A stretch of 64,000 bases of DNA from Symbiodinium sp. CCMP2592 (GCA_905221615.1 CAJNDT010003458.1:558001-622000), one strand, 5' to 3'. Positions 31,188 to 41,833 are shown, counted from the first letter of the stretch. Translations and numbers: made by a program. Notes: generated by a model not told the origin, from the letters alone.

Positions 31188-31335
31188 AAGGGAGACAGAG
31201 AGAGAGAGAGAGAGAGAGATGGGAGGAGCAAGGGAGTCACGGGGCGAGGTAGCTCGAGGGAGCGAGTGAATGCTTGAATGATTGTTTGAGTCAGAGAGTC
31301 AGTGAGTGAGTGGATGAGTGAGTGAGCGAATGGTT
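31086..31335. repeat. Compound microsatellite (ACAT, ACAG, AG, TGAG)
   Basis: CATACATACATA, ATGCATGCAT, ACAGACAGAC, a long AG run and (TGAG)n follow one another without interruption. Confidence 0.95.
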
Positions 31336-31353
31336 AACACCTGCTTATCGAAC

Positions 31354-31387
31354 AAACCCTAAACCCTAAACCCTAAACCCTAAACCC
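31354..31387 (-). repeat. Short perfect CCCTAAA array
   Basis: Four to five exact heptamers. Confidence 0.9.
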
Positions 31388-31450
31388 GTTCGTTCTTCGT
31401 CGTTGGGCGGAGCCTGTTCCCAGTCTAAGGCCCCCCCTATACCCTTATAG

Positions 31451-31551
31451 TAGAAGCCAGAAAGTTGGAATATCATTATCGTAACCCCTTTAAGGTAAAT
31501 TATAGGGGATCCTACCATTAATCCATATTCCAACTTTCTGGAGTTCCCTTT
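31451..31551. mobile_element. Family D inverted-repeat element
   Basis: GAAGCCAGAAAGTTGGAATA and TATTCCAACTTTCTGGAGTTC are the arms. The interior has CCCCTTTAAGGTAAATTATA. The copy at 44654 is the same element in reverse orientation. Confidence 0.9.
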
Positions 31552-32033
31552 ATTCCTGATGCCAGCAATTTGAGGCTTGCCCTCCCACACCGTGACTGCC
31601 TGCCGCACACGGCTCGTACCGACGTTACCCAAATCCCTGCACTCTGCACGCAATAACCGCTGCATAATGTTGCGAGACAGCTCTCTATGCTGAAAGTCTG
31701 CAGTCATTGGAGTCATAGCCTAAGAATTGCTGGCGGGGTCGTAGGAACAATACAACTTCCCAGTGTTTCCTAACCCTTGACCACATATTTCGCAGCTCCC
31801 AAACCGTAAATACGACAGCTGAGCAGGGCCTAAAGCTTCAAACCTAGGCACCTCCTAAACCCCTAAACCCTAAACACGAATGAACGCCTAATTGAAACAC
31901 TGAGCCCTAGACTCTCAAACCCTAAAGCCCTAGCTCTGCAGGCTGGCGATGTTGCTAGTGGCTACGACCCACGACATCTAGCTCGCGTGGTCGCCGTGGA
32001 TCAAAGCGGTGGCTCGTCCTGGGCGATCCACTA

Positions 32034-32142
32034 CCCAAAGGGTCCTATGTACCGAAAAAGTAGAATGTAGGGTTTCCACATTAGGAATTACTATTATGAC
32101 TTAGGGAAGTATCTCCCATAACAATACATAGGACCCTGTGGG
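32034..32142. mobile_element. Family C inverted-repeat element, target CTA
   Basis: CCCAAAGGGTCCTATGTACC pairs with ATACATAGGACCCTGTGGG. CTA lies on both sides. The core includes TAGAATGTAGGGTTTCC as in the other copies. Confidence 0.95.
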
Positions 32143-32199
32143 CTATACATCCAGGTCTTTAGAGTTTCGGAGTTAGGGTTTAAGGTCCCCACTGGTAGT

Positions 32200-32424
32200 A
32201 TTGTCATGCCTAGGGCCTCAGTACTTACCTACGCTATCTTGGGGGGTTCCTTATTATAATGGGCCCCCAAAACCTTGTTCCAATTAATAAGGTATCCAAA
32301 AAGGGGACCATAATTTTGACCTAAACCCATATCTCCCTAAACCCTAAACCCTTTATAGAACCCTTATAGATCCCCTTAAGGAACCCTTTAAAGGAACCCA
32401 AAAAGGGAACCATAATTTTGACAA
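32200..32424. mobile_element. Composite of family K and family F ends
   Basis: A K-type end (CCCCCAAAACCTTGTTCCAA) at about 32264 runs into an F-type end (GGGGACCATAATTTTGACC, about 32296), and another F end (ACCATAATTTTGACAACTACCC) closes at about 32421. Left partners are missing, so these are fused fragments. Confidence 0.55.
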
Positions 32425-32495
32425 CTACCCACATGGAAGAGCTGGGGCTCCGCACTTCCGAGCCCTGGTCAGCTCTGAGGCCCTGGGCTTCATGT

Positions 32496-32598
32496 GGGAG
32501 TTTCCGAAAATTAGGGGTACCTTATTTTGGGGGTCCCTATAATAAGGATCCTACTATTTAGGGTACTATATGAGGGTCCCCTATTTTCGGAAACTCCC
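32496..32598. mobile_element. Family E inverted-repeat element, target ATGT
   Basis: GGGAGTTTCCGAAAATTAGG and CCTATTTTCGGAAACTCCC are the ends, with ATGT on both sides. Confidence 0.95.
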
Positions 32599-32639
32599 AT
32601 GTAGGACCGAGGTTTTGGGATGTGGGAAGTCCTCTAAAC

Positions 32640-33080
32640 CACGCAGTTTAGGGTTTTTGATACAGGTTTTATAGGGTTAACGGAGCATAAACCCTAAACC
32701 TTACTAGGGTGCCCTTTTGGATCCCAGAAAACAGCACCTGACTCTAACAAAAATCGTGCACAAAGGAACCCGAGACTGGCGAATGTTCCAGGAAAGCTCG
32801 GGATGTCTGCTTTGGGATGTCTGGGATCTCCAGTCTCCGATTTATGAAGAGGACCACCCTTGTTTCTAGAGTTTTCAATGAAATAGTGCAGGGCTGGGGG
32901 TTTAGGGGATTCAGGCCCTAACCCAGAATCTCAAATCTGAAACGATTCCAGCACCTCAGCTCCAAGACCCGTCCTGCTGAAACATACGAGGCAAGCTGCT
33001 TTTGGACCTTACCGTCCGTCCGCGCAGCAGCTGGGCTTCAGACCGTCCTTGATTTTTATTTTTTTAGTATGCCTATCTTA
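32640..33080. other. No recognised gene
   Basis: Degenerate heptamers lie at about 32640-32710, then mixed sequence with a T-rich run at 33051-33067 just before a family J element. Confidence 0.4.
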
Positions 33081-33175
33081 GAAGGGGCCCCCACCCTGTA
33101 ATAGTGGTATAGCCGGAATATAATAGGGCCCTAATATAATCCTTATAGTCACTATTACAGGGTGGGGGCAGCTTC
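33081..33175. mobile_element. Family J inverted-repeat element, target TA
   Basis: GAAGGGGCCCCCACCCTGTA and TACAGGGTGGGGGCAGCTTC are the ends, inside TTA and TAA flanks. It is the inverted version of the copy at 11149. Confidence 0.95.
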
Positions 33176-33446
33176 TAATGCCTATCATTGTCCGGCAGAG
33201 AGCAGAGTTGAGACCCGTACCCAAATATCCAGGCCTCAAGCCTTACCCACTCACAACAACATACCAAACCCCCAAACGCCGGAAACTTTGAATGTATGCG
33301 GCTTGGGAATCCTCAAAACACATCTATACGATCCTACAATGAGATAACTTGAGAGTCTGAGGTAGGGTTCTTGTGGACATCTTTAAGGGGTACTGTAGGA
33401 TTCTTCTGTAATGATGAAACTCAGGCTTCTTTTCGAGCAGTTTTTT

Positions 33447-33541
33447 CTAAGCCTCAGGGAGAGCCAAGGCAAACTTCTTGATTGCCGGACGCACATCACC
33501 GGCCTCAGCAAAGAGGCCCGGGACAGGGCCGGGGTTCAGCG
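33447..33541 (-). CDS. Candidate terminal exon with stop (minus strand)
   Basis: Reading minus, the frame PGPVPGLFAEAGDVRPAIKK continues FALALPEA and ends at TAG. Codon choice is GC-rich and coding-like, unlike the flanks. No clear acceptor AG was found at its start, so the border near 33541 is approximate. No family assigned. Confidence 0.35.
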
Positions 33542-33799
33542 TTCAAGTTTCGGGTTTGCCGTCTCGGGATGTTCTAAGGTTTAGGGATATGAAGCTTAGG
33601 GTTGATACGGTAGGATGTCTGTTTTGTGCAGGTTCTTGACAGTTCTGTGTCAGGGCGGGCCTAGGATGTAGGGAACGCTTTAAGGCGCTTTCGGGCTTCG
33701 GAAACTCGATCTGTACAGATTCCTGCACTCGACGGTGTCAAGGAAGGTAGGATGTTCTAGCTGGGGTGGCTCCAAGTTTTTCCCAACCCTGATTCCGGA

Positions 33800-34030
33800 G
33801 TCGGTCGACTGGGACCCGAAACCCTAAAGCCCTAAACCCTAAACCCACCAACCATGCACCTAAAAAAACACAGCATGCCTGCAAGCCACGGCTGGGCCTC
33901 ACGGTTCGGAATCCTTCGAGCTGCAGACGTCCGTTCTTTGTGTTTAGGGTTTAGGGTTTTAGCGCTTAGGGTTTAGAGTTTCAGGGTGTAGGGTTGAGGG
34001 TTTTAGGGTTTATACTCTCAAGGAGCCCAA
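33800..34030. repeat. Degenerate heptamer blocks, both orientations
   Basis: CCCTAAA words lie at about 33818-33850 and TTTAGGG words at 33940-34012, with unassigned GC-rich sequence between. Confidence 0.6.
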
Positions 34031-34296
34031 CACCCTATGCTAATCATAACGGCCCGTACCAATATTACTCCTTAAGGCACCTCATTGCCTAATTATACTA
34101 TAAAGGCGCCGGTAAAACTGTATGCTAATTCTCGAGGCCCGTGCATTAGGTTTTTTTGGGGATTCCTAATTTATACGTTATAGGTGCCCAAAGCCCTATG
34201 CTAAATAGAAAGGCCCTAAACCCCAATCACAAACCCTAAGCCATAAACCCCAAACCCATTATAGGTAGAGCCGAAGCTTGATCTGTCGGAGCCCAG

Positions 34297-34407
34297 GCTC
34301 TTGAAGGTCCGGATGCCGTGTCCTTCGATGAGGCGAGAGCACAGCTTCTGGAGTTGCTGAGGCCAGGAAGACTTTTTACCACTCTTAGGAACTGTGTTCT
34401 ATTTTGA
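34297..34407 (+). CDS. Candidate terminal exon with stop
   Basis: It is preceded by GAGCCCAG. The frame reads ALEGPDAVSFDEARAQLLEL, then LRPGRLFTTLRNC and VLF, ending at TGA. The first 24 residues are clearly coding-like with an amphipathic helix (FDEARAQLLELL). The last dozen are less so, and a non-GT donor after RPG is possible. Family unknown. Confidence 0.4.
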   Translation, partial: ALEGPDAVSFDEARAQLLELLRPGRLFTTLRNCVLF

Positions 34408-34763
34408 TTAATACAACTTACGAGACATCATAAGAATATCATTTTTATTCTGGAGTTGTTGTCCGAGTTCGTGGGGGCTGCTTAGGGTTTCGGTTGTTGG
34501 ATGAGTTAGGGCTCATAGGGTTTAGTGTTTGGGGTTCAGGATTAAGTTTTCAGGTCTTTGTGTTTGGGGTTCCCGGCTTGGGGTTCAGCTTAAGACGACG
34601 GGAGTTCCAGTTAAATCCTGCAAAATCCAAAAACCCTAATCCGCTCTTTTAAAGCCCTATGCACCCTAAGCCGTCCCAGAGGCCTCGCACGATTCTTGTC
34701 GGCCACCGCCTGAGCCAAGACCTGGAGGCCGCGTCCTTGGACTTACTTGGGTTTTAGGTTTTA

Positions 34764-34853
34764 CCTGGGGATCCAAAAACCTACAATATCCAAGGTTATG
34801 CCCTCTAAAGAAGGGGTCATAAGCTACTATTTTGTAAGGTTTGGGGATACAGG
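34764..34853. mobile_element. Family Q element, target TA
   Basis: CCTGGGGATCCAAAAACCT pairs loosely with AAGGTTTGGGGATACAGG. TA flanks both sides. ATGCCCTCTAAAGAAGGGGTCAT in the middle is a second hairpin shared with 63102. Confidence 0.8.
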
Positions 34854-35220
34854 TAGGGTTTAGGGCTTTAGGGTTGGTGGGTTTAGGGTTTAGGATAATT
34901 GTTCAATTCCATTATTGTTTAACATAGAGTGCCGAATTATAGTTAATGTTGGGGACTGTGAAAATCGACACCTCGCAAATAAACTAGAGCCCAGCCTCCG
35001 CATGTAGGACGCCGAGCTTTTCAAGACTGAAAAACATGGCAGTTTACCGTCGAAATCTTTTCAAACCGCTAGGATTTGCCAATACCAGCACCGCCCAAGT
35101 ACCCTTTGATGAAGCCCTTGTGGTCCGTAATACTGGGTATTTGGGGTATAATAGAAGGTAGTTTTGGGTGTGCTGGTCATGGTTTAGGGGTGTAGGGTAT
35201 TTAGGGCTTGAGACTGACTA

Positions 35221-35328
35221 GGACCTAGAGTAGGCCCTTATTCCCTTTTTTAGGGATCAGGTTCCCTTATGAGCCCCTTCAAACCAAACAGGGCACCCTT
35301 TCTATTCCTAGGTTATTCTTGGGTCTAG
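35221..35328 (+). mobile_element. Family I element abutting an exon candidate
   Basis: Full-length copy: GGACCTAGAGTAGGCCC at the left, GGTTATTCTTGGGTCTAG at the right. The terminal TCTAG is directly followed by an open coding-like island. Confidence 0.9.
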
Positions 35329-35385
35329 CTGAAGAAGCAAGCCCAGCTCCGAAACGCCCTGAGGAGTTGGATTGTGGGCTTGAGG
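35329..35385 (+). CDS. Candidate internal exon directly after a family I element
   Basis: A phase-0 frame reads LKKQAQLRNALRSWIVGLR, with TCTAG (element end) before it and GTTCAAG after it. It is basic, helix-like and without a known family. If real, the element supplies the acceptor. Confidence 0.35.
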
Positions 35386-35389
35386 GTTC

Positions 35390-36640
35390 AAGGGCTCTGG
35401 GTTCAGGGGTAGCCCGGAAACCAGTAACTCTAAAACCGATACATGAGGCACCATGCAAAAGCCCATACAAAGAGCCCTTGGAAACCCTACGGAAGCTTGC
35501 CTACTCTAATTATCGAGCCTCCAACCTCACCTCCCTACAGGCCTTGCAGCTTTGGCATGGCCCGCTGCTGGACATCTCCCTGCCGAGTCCTTAGAGCAGC
35601 CTGTTGGAGATTGTTTTTGATAAGCCCGACTGCCCAAAGGGTTCTTTACACGGGCTTGTAAGGGTATTACAAGAGCTTTGTGCAAACCTTAGAGGGCTTA
35701 CTTAATACCGGGACCTTATGATCTCAGAAAGGATTCTGCTTACTTTAAAACCTATAAGCGCATATACGCCATAAGCCCGAAATAACAAAACGCTGCATGG
35801 TACTGAAAACTATGCTTTCTTGTGGGATCCTCGTGCAGCCCAACTCCCTTTCAAAAGAAAGCTGCATAATACATGGGTCTTCATAATTAGTGTTACTACC
35901 CCGTTCTGGTACCCATATATGTATGCTCTCACATGCCGCAAAATCCTAATCTACTTGTTAAGGCTGGAATTTTGGGCAAGATACCTTCAGTCATATGATG
36001 AACGCCCCCTCTACGATTCAAGGGATGTGTCTTCTTATCGTGGAGTGCTGTTTTGAGGACCATGCAGGGATCCTTTTTAAGAGAATCACAGGCTCTTGCC
36101 TAAAGATCGAAGCCGTCAACCGTGTAGGGTGGATCTGCAATTGCAAAGTTGGTTCTTGCAGCATGTGTACGTTTTTTGGAAGAAGCTTGAGGCGTCCAGA
36201 GCTTACGGGTTTAGAGGGTCAGGGCTTTAGGTTGGGCTTTAGGTTTTGACTGTTAACCTCGGTGTACGTTTTGATGAGGGGCTTGCAAGGTGGCTTACCT
36301 TTTGGAGTTTGAAGCTCGGTACAGGGACAGGGTACAGTGGTGTCTCGGATATGGGGCTTCTGTGATCTTACACTTTCTCCTAAGCGCGAGACCCCGACAG
36401 CCTTACACACCAAAACTGCTGACAATGCTCTTATGAAGCAAAAGCTTGTAACCAGCCTTTGATGCGTTGCAAGGTGTTTTAAGCCCTACTGATATATTGC
36501 AGAAGCCCAATAAGCCTAGACCCGGTAAGCACTGAACCTTGCAACAAAGAAGCCTAAGGCCTTGAATCATGCAGGGCTTTAGTAGAACTCAAGACCCGAA
36601 ACCCTATGGTTTCCAAAACCTATGGCAAATGCCTGATGAC
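35390..36640. other. Low-repeat stretch with short unrecognised frames
   Basis: Frames such as 35319-35594 and 35820-36056 on plus are open but unrecognised. A C-like left arm (CCCAAAGGGTTC) lies at about 35635 without a partner. Few telomere-like words. Confidence 0.35.
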
Positions 36641-36654
36641 CCTTTAAAGGATCC

Positions 36655-36830
36655 TAAACCTGCGACCCTAAAGCCCTAAACCCTAAAGCCTAAACCCTAA
36701 ATCCCTAAACCTCAAAACCCCTAAGCCCTGAACCTTAAACCCTAAACCCTAAACCCCTAAACCCTAAACCCTAAACCTTAAACCCTAAGCCCTAAACCTT
36801 AAACCCTAAACCATAAACCCTAAAGCACTT
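36655..36830 (-). repeat. CCCTAAA block, partly ordered
   Basis: More than fifteen CCCTAAA-type heptamers with recurring variants CCTTAAA, CCCCTAAA and CCCTAAG. Confidence 0.9.
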
Positions 36831-37440
36831 ATGGCTTTCGGATCATTTGGCTCTCAAGGCTCTTCCCGGTGGACACGCGGAAGAAGCAGATTCCTCGGCG
36901 TCCAGGGCCGCTTTTGGAGTTTAGGAACCTGTTAGGAATTTCGGGCTTAGGGTTCTTTTGGAGTTTTGTTGAAGGTTTAGGGGATCTGGGTTTAGGAACT
37001 CACGGTTCAGGGTGAATCTTGGGATTGTAGGAGCGTGGAATTTTTGGGACCCTTCGATGCTTAAGCTTTGAATTGCTTTACGCGGTACGGTTGGCTTCCA
37101 AGTTTCGGGTATGGCGCGTTGCTTCACGAGGCTGTTCGGGGACATACGCCAATACAGGTCGGTCTTTTCCTTAGGCGCCCCACGTGCCTTCTATTTTGCG
37201 TTCAACATGCCACTATTCTGGACGACAGGGTCCCTATTTCCGGTACCTTAAAGGGGTTTTGGTCATTTAGGGGTCGGAAAATCTGGAACAGTTAGTAATC
37301 GTACCCCATCATAGTAGCTACATAACATATACTGTCATGGCCCCAAAGATCCAAACCACAAGCCCAGGGCTCTAAATGGACCCAGGGAGTTTGGGACTGT
37401 AGAGCTTTAGTTGGTAAAGATATTACAACTAGAGTTACTA

Positions 37441-37530
37441 CCCAGAGGCCCCAAAGTAGTTCCTTTTTGGGGTTACCCTATAGAATTCTATATATGAGCC
37501 CCAAACAGGAACTACTTTGGGGCCTTTGGG
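37441..37530. mobile_element. Family B inverted-repeat element, target TA
   Basis: CCCAGAGGCCCCAAAGTAGT and ACTACTTTGGGGCCTTTGGG are the ends, with TA on both sides. The core is inverted compared with 20625. Confidence 0.95.
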
Positions 37531-37616
37531 TAGAGGAAGAATAAGCGCAGACAGAGCAGTAGGATGAAACCCAGAGCATAGCGGCAAAGGAACAAACAGC
37601 GTCCTTGGCCTCATGT

Positions 37617-37943
37617 CTACAAGACTTTTGGCGAAAGAGTGAGGCCATGGCGTAGAGCTACGGCTGCAGCCGCTGAGCGTTGGAACAGAATCTTTGCATT
37701 CGAGCGCCCACCTTCACATGCTAGCGCGAGCACCTCGAGGGCAGCGGTAGATCCGTGGAATCGGAAGTGGTAGGGCTCTTCATGATCATTAACAGTAAGC
37801 CCTGCATCATCAAGATCATGGTCCGCAGCTGGCAATCCTTGCAGATTCCGGACCCAAACATCACCGAATAGAAGGAGCACCGCCGCGAGGATTGTAATAA
37901 AGACTCTGGTTAGGGCCTTCGCTTGCCTGCTAAAGGCTGGCAT
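37617..37943 (-). CDS. Hypothetical membrane-anchored protein
   Basis: A 108-codon frame, one of the longer non-repetitive ORFs in the window. Residues about 12-31 (TRVFITILAAVLLLFGDVWV) form one hydrophobic, membrane-type helix after a short basic start (RQAKALTR), compatible with a signal anchor. After it come an acidic stretch (HDLDDAGLTVNDHEEPYHF) and an Ala-rich helix-like part (STAALEVLALACEGG, AAAAVALRHGL), ending LSPKVL. No family recognised. The start could instead be a splice junction. It lies in sequence poor in telomere-like words, which favours a real exon. Confidence 0.35.
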   Translation of the reverse strand: MPAFSRQAKALTRVFITILAAVLLLFGDVWVRNLQGLPAADHDLDDAGLTVNDHEEPYHFRFHGSTAALEVLALACEGGRSNAKILFQRSAAAAVALRHGLTLSPKVL

Positions 37944-38335
37944 TGAGTTGTTCTGTGAGTTTCAAGCTTTCAGCGAAGGCCCTTGCCCCTAAACGGCGTT
38001 GGAGGGTTTCGGGTTTCAAGCTTAGTATAAAGCCTACGGCACTAAAACCTTGAATCTGCAGCTTCGTTTTCTTGATGATCGAACTGCCACGAGGTGTTTG
38101 ACAGTTTCCCTTGATGTCAGGGACCCTGAAAGCCAAACCGACGCCTCAAAGACAATTCCTCCCTCCAACAAGGTATCAGTACCATCCTTTGCCGTACATC
38201 GGAGAGAGGGTGCTGTTGATTGCCGTCCGGGCCTAGTGGGAAGAGGGAGAAATTTCAGTGTTCAGAAATCCGAGGTTTTAGAGTCTGACCAAATTCCCCA
38301 AAAGATCGCTGAAACCTGTGCGGCTCGTGTGAACT

Positions 38336-38438
38336 CAGGGACTTCTACATCCCTTAAGGAATATACCGTAAATTCTAGTAGGATCCCTGCTATAATTTAA
38401 GGCATATTCCTGCATTAAGGGACATTGGAGCCTCTGGG
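38336..38438. mobile_element. Family A element, left end eroded
   Basis: ATCCCTTAAGGAATATACCG and GGCATATTCCTGCATTAAGG are inner arms. The right end ACATTGGAGCCTCTGGG is kept, and the left end is changed to GGGACTTCTAC. Confidence 0.75.
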
Positions 38439-38876
38439 AACCAAGCTTACAGTATTACACCGTGATGCCTGAGCCAGTCAGATGTCTAGGATCCTGGATA
38501 CGAGACGAGACCCACATATCATCAGCGCACCGAAAACCTGCTAATGATACGGGGTCCTGAATGTGAATGGTGCTACTCCTTCGGGTCTTGCGGTTTCTTA
38601 GTACGATGACAGTACCAAACCTCCTACCGTCATGTAATTGTTCTGGCCTGTTGTAACATGATCGTCATAACGCCCTTAAGCTAAAACACATGGAATCCTG
38701 GCCCTTTCTGCAACTCTCTGGGGCATCTGATTTCGCATCGCCTGTTTAGTACGGCTCTACACATGGATCCTGTTGTTCTGGAAGTTTTTGCGGACCAATG
38801 GTTTCTCATTCACAGTGTTCTTATATCACGCTAATTCCCCCCCCCCCCCGCCCCGATCCTTTTAGGGCTGCTTGAG
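38439..38876. other. No recognised gene or element
   Basis: Mixed composition without telomere-like words. A run of 13 C lies at about 38837-38849. Confidence 0.4.
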
Positions 38877-38964
38877 ACTACTGGAAGTCCGAAAAGGACG
38901 AAGGGTTCTTAGCGGCCAAGAGCGGTGGGAGCGATCTGAGCGCTGTTGACCGCAAGACACAAGG
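38877..38964 (+). CDS. Candidate exon, function unknown
   Basis: After CTTGAG a phase-2 frame reads YWKSEKDEGFLAAKSGGSDL and SAVDRKTQ, and GTTTAGGG follows as possible donor. The lysine/serine-rich hydrophilic peptide has no recognised family. A second frame is also open, so the call is tentative. Confidence 0.3.
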
Positions 38965-39084
38965 GTTTAGGGTTAGGGGATTTAGGTTTGGGTTTAATTA
39001 GGGTTCATAGGCGTTAGGGTTTGACCCTGAACCCTAAACTCTATACGTCCTAAGGCCCTTAAGAAACAGGGAGGCTTCGGAGGA

Positions 39085-39369
39085 TTGCTTCCTGCGGACA
39101 CAGTCTTCATCGTGCACGCAGATGGAGGGACCGGTCCTGCACAGCACTCGCCAAGCTATGATCATGAATCTGCGAGCTACCTGTGTAGTTCAATGAAAAG
39201 ACTGCAAGCAGGTCAGAGCTCTTGGATTGGTTTTTGGACGCCATGCATGTTACGACTATCCGGATGTAGTGAGGCAGTCATCGGGTGTGAACGGATGCGC
39301 AAGGCAGAGCACAAGGTATTCAATAAAGTCATTCTCAGAAAGCTCCATCGTTTCACACATCAGCTGTGA
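39085..39369 (+). CDS. Unrecognised ORF
   Basis: A 94-codon frame includes LPADTVFIVHADGGTGPAQH and ends in TGA before a GT microsatellite. The first half is coding-like and the second half less so. No domain recognised, and no splice context was established. Confidence 0.2.
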   Translation: MLPADTVFIVHADGGTGPAQHSPSYDHESASYLCSSMKRLQAGQSSWIGFWTPCMLRLSGCSEAVIGCERMRKAEHKVFNKVILRKLHRFTHQL

Positions 39370-39386
39370 CCGTCATAGCTCGGCAG

Positions 39387-39425
39387 GATGTGTGTGTGTG
39401 TGTGTGTGTGTGTGCTTGTGTGTAC
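39387..39425. repeat. GT microsatellite
   Basis: Thirteen or so GT repeats with one interruption. Confidence 0.95.
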
Positions 39426-39490
39426 GCGTCTGTTGCTCTGCCGCGCGATTGTTTATCTTAAAACCCTGAACCCGAAATCCTAAGCCTAAA

Positions 39491-39575
39491 TATGGTTAGT
39501 AGGGAATGGAGGAATGGGGTACAACTATAACTTCTAATACTACCATTCTTTCATTCCCTATTAACCAAAGGTAAG
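39491..39575. mobile_element. Family Y inverted-repeat element
   Basis: GGTTAGTAGGGAATGGAGGA pairs with TCATTCCCTATTAACC, and AAAGGTAAG closes the right end. The loop is short and not a microsatellite, unlike at 3469. Confidence 0.75.
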
Positions 39576-40107
39576 TAAATCCGAGTTTCAATCCCCAACC
39601 CGAAACCTTCAAACGCACCCCCCGAAGCCCCAAACCCCTAAAATTCTGACCCTAAAGCCTTAAAGCCCCTAAACCCTTTCGGGTTCAGAGAGCAAGGAGA
39701 AAGGAGTGCGGTCCTGCATGCCTTGGGCATTGGGCCTTAGCAGCTTGCAGGGTTGAGGGTTTGGTGGTTTAGGGTACATTCGCTAATTAAATGCTGTTGC
39801 AAGGTCTGGGCATAGTTATACCTGTAGGGTCTATGTGAAGTTGGGAGTGCTGTAGGTTCCGGGTTCGGGGTTAGGGTTCATCCTTCACCGCCCGTCCGAC
39901 CAAGCCCCGAAACCCTAAACCCTACCCTCAATCCCCGAAAGCCCTGGGCTAAACTATAAAATGCAGACATTAGAGACCTAGGCGCCGCCGGAAGATTCCG
40001 ATTTGGGTCCGCAGGATGCGATTGCGACTCGGGCCGCCAACATCCCATTCTTACGGGAGTACTGCTTCCGAATTCGATTTAAGTTTACCGTCTTGGGCAG
40101 GGTTGCA

Positions 40108-40200
40108 CGGCAGCAGCAGCAGCAATAGTAGATGACAGAAGAAGAGCACACTCACACACACAGACAGACACACAGACACACACACACACACAAACACACC
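40108..40200. repeat. CAG and CA microsatellites
   Basis: GCAGCAGCAGCAGCA at 40110-40126, then a CACA/GACA tract to about 40198. Confidence 0.9.
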
Positions 40201-40378
40201 GAACAAGTGACACATTCAATGCAGCATGTTTGTTGCCGAACTTATACACCACCCGCAATAAGGAGCCCTAAACACTCGGTGGTTAAGGAGTCCGGTAAAG
40301 TATTAATTGAGAGTTGCAGTCGGCATACTTCCTGTTAAACGCACTCAAGGTATCCCCATGCCCTGCCATGCCAATGAT

Positions 40379-40486
40379 CCCAGAGACTTCAATATCCCTT
40401 AATTAAGGAATACACCTTAAATCATACCAGGGATCCTACTGTAATTTAGGGTATATTTCTAAGTAAGGGATATTGGAGTCTCTGGG
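40379..40486. mobile_element. Family A inverted-repeat element
   Basis: CCCAGAGACTTCAATATCCC and GGGATATTGGAGTCTCTGGG are the ends. The flanks GAT and ATC extend the palindrome, and AT could be a 2-bp duplication. Confidence 0.95.
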
Positions 40487-40649
40487 ATCTCCCTCTTCCT
40501 CCTTCTCCTCGTCCTCTTATCCCGAAAACACCGAACGCCCCAAAGCTTTTAGCCGCTATTTTACACCATCAATCCAAAAAGCCGCAGCCGTATCAACCCT
40601 AAGCTCCAGACCATGCAGACATCCTGAGACTGAAATGTTCAGAACACTT

Positions 40650-40754
40650 GGGAGTTTCCGAAAACCAGCGGTACATTATTTTGGGGGTCTTTATATTCAC
40701 AGGATCTTACTATTTAGGGTACTATATTAGGGTCCCCCATTTTCGGAAACTCAC
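40650..40754. mobile_element. Family E inverted-repeat element, target ACTT
   Basis: GGGAGTTTCCGAAAACCAG and CCATTTTCGGAAACTCAC are the ends. ACTT flanks both sides (40646-40649 and 40755-40758). Confidence 0.9.
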
Positions 40755-41057
40755 ACTTGCCTTAAATGCCAGACCCTCAGCGTTACAACTTCAAAGACCT
40801 TGCCCGAGGCCATAACTTACCCTAAATCTCTACCCGTTCACTCCTAGAACCTCTTGAGCAACTCCTGCTCGAAACCCTTTCAGAGCCCTGAGAGTAGGGT
40901 ATAGGTTTCTGGTTTGTGTATAGTCTGTATGCTAAACCCCAAACTTTAAACCCTCAGCCTGAACCCTGTTGTATAACCCTTTACCCTAAACTCACAACCT
41001 GAACCCTCTAGTACCCTTAACCCTAAACCCCCAACCTACACCCTGTAGTATATACTA

Positions 41058-41166
41058 GGACCTACAGTAGGCCCTTATTCCCTTTTCTAGGGTTTAGGTT
41101 CCCTTATAAACCCACTTTAAACCAAAAAGGGCACCCTTTTTATTCCAAGGTTACTCTAAGGTCTAG
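41058..41166 (+). mobile_element. Family I element upstream of an exon candidate
   Basis: GGACCTACAGTAGGCCC to GGTTACTCTAAGGTCTAG. An acceptor-like CCCAG follows 34 bases downstream at 41196-41200. Confidence 0.9.
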
Positions 41167-41200
41167 TATAATATTGAATTCCGTGGGCTGATGTTCCCAG

Positions 41201-41244
41201 TGACTGAGGAGATGGCGAGGCTGGCGATGAGGCCTGGAGCACAC
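41201..41244 (+). CDS. Candidate internal exon with good splice borders
   Basis: The borders are GTTCCCAG before and GTAAGG after. The phase-2 frame reads TEEMARLAMRPGAH. It is short (44 nt) but the donor is canonical. No family assigned. Confidence 0.35.
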
Positions 41245-41264
41245 GTAAGGTAGGGGGGCCAGGG

Positions 41265-41405
41265 TCAGAAATAGTAAAGTAGCAATAATAATAACACTAA
41301 TACTAATCATCATAGTACTTGTAATAATTTCATAGTAAGTAATAGTAAAGTAATAATACTAATATGAATCATCGTCGTACTTGTAATGCTAGTAAGAGTA
41401 ACACT
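41265..41405. repeat. TAA/TAG-rich simple sequence with an internal duplication
   Basis: AATAGTAAAGTA, ACACTAATACTAATCATCAT and GTACTTGTAAT recur in two tandem copies about 75 bp apart. Confidence 0.75.
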
Positions 41406-41737
41406 AAGCTTACTGATAATGATAGAGGGCTGTTGGATGTAGGGTATAAAACTGGATTTGGGGTTTAGGGTCTGGAGGGTTCACTGGATGTTGGGCATAA
41501 TATATTGTTTCGGGCTTGTTGTTTGGCTGATTTCGCACGGAGGGTGGCCCAGAGCTTCGGGTGAGGTTTTTTGGGCTTAGGGTTTGGGGAGCTGCTGAAT
41601 CGCTATGCAGCCCGGCTCCATACCAAACTCCTGAATCGCCGGCCAACCGCCGAGCAACGCCTCACAAGCAGGCTCTAGCTGCCCGGATGCTGAAAGCCCA
41701 GAGGCTACGAAGCCCAATCTTTGAGGTAAAACCTTAC

Positions 41738-41833
41738 CTAACCATTGATATTGGAGGAGCTAAGCCAGGGATGATGACAATCCCTATTAAATAAGGAGCT
41801 AAAGAGCCAAGGGAACCCCACAACCACTGGTTA
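41738..41833. mobile_element. Family W element
   Basis: CTAACCATTGATATTGGAGG to CAACCACTGGTTAG, with the shared AATAAGGAGCTAAAGAGCCA inside. Confidence 0.85.
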
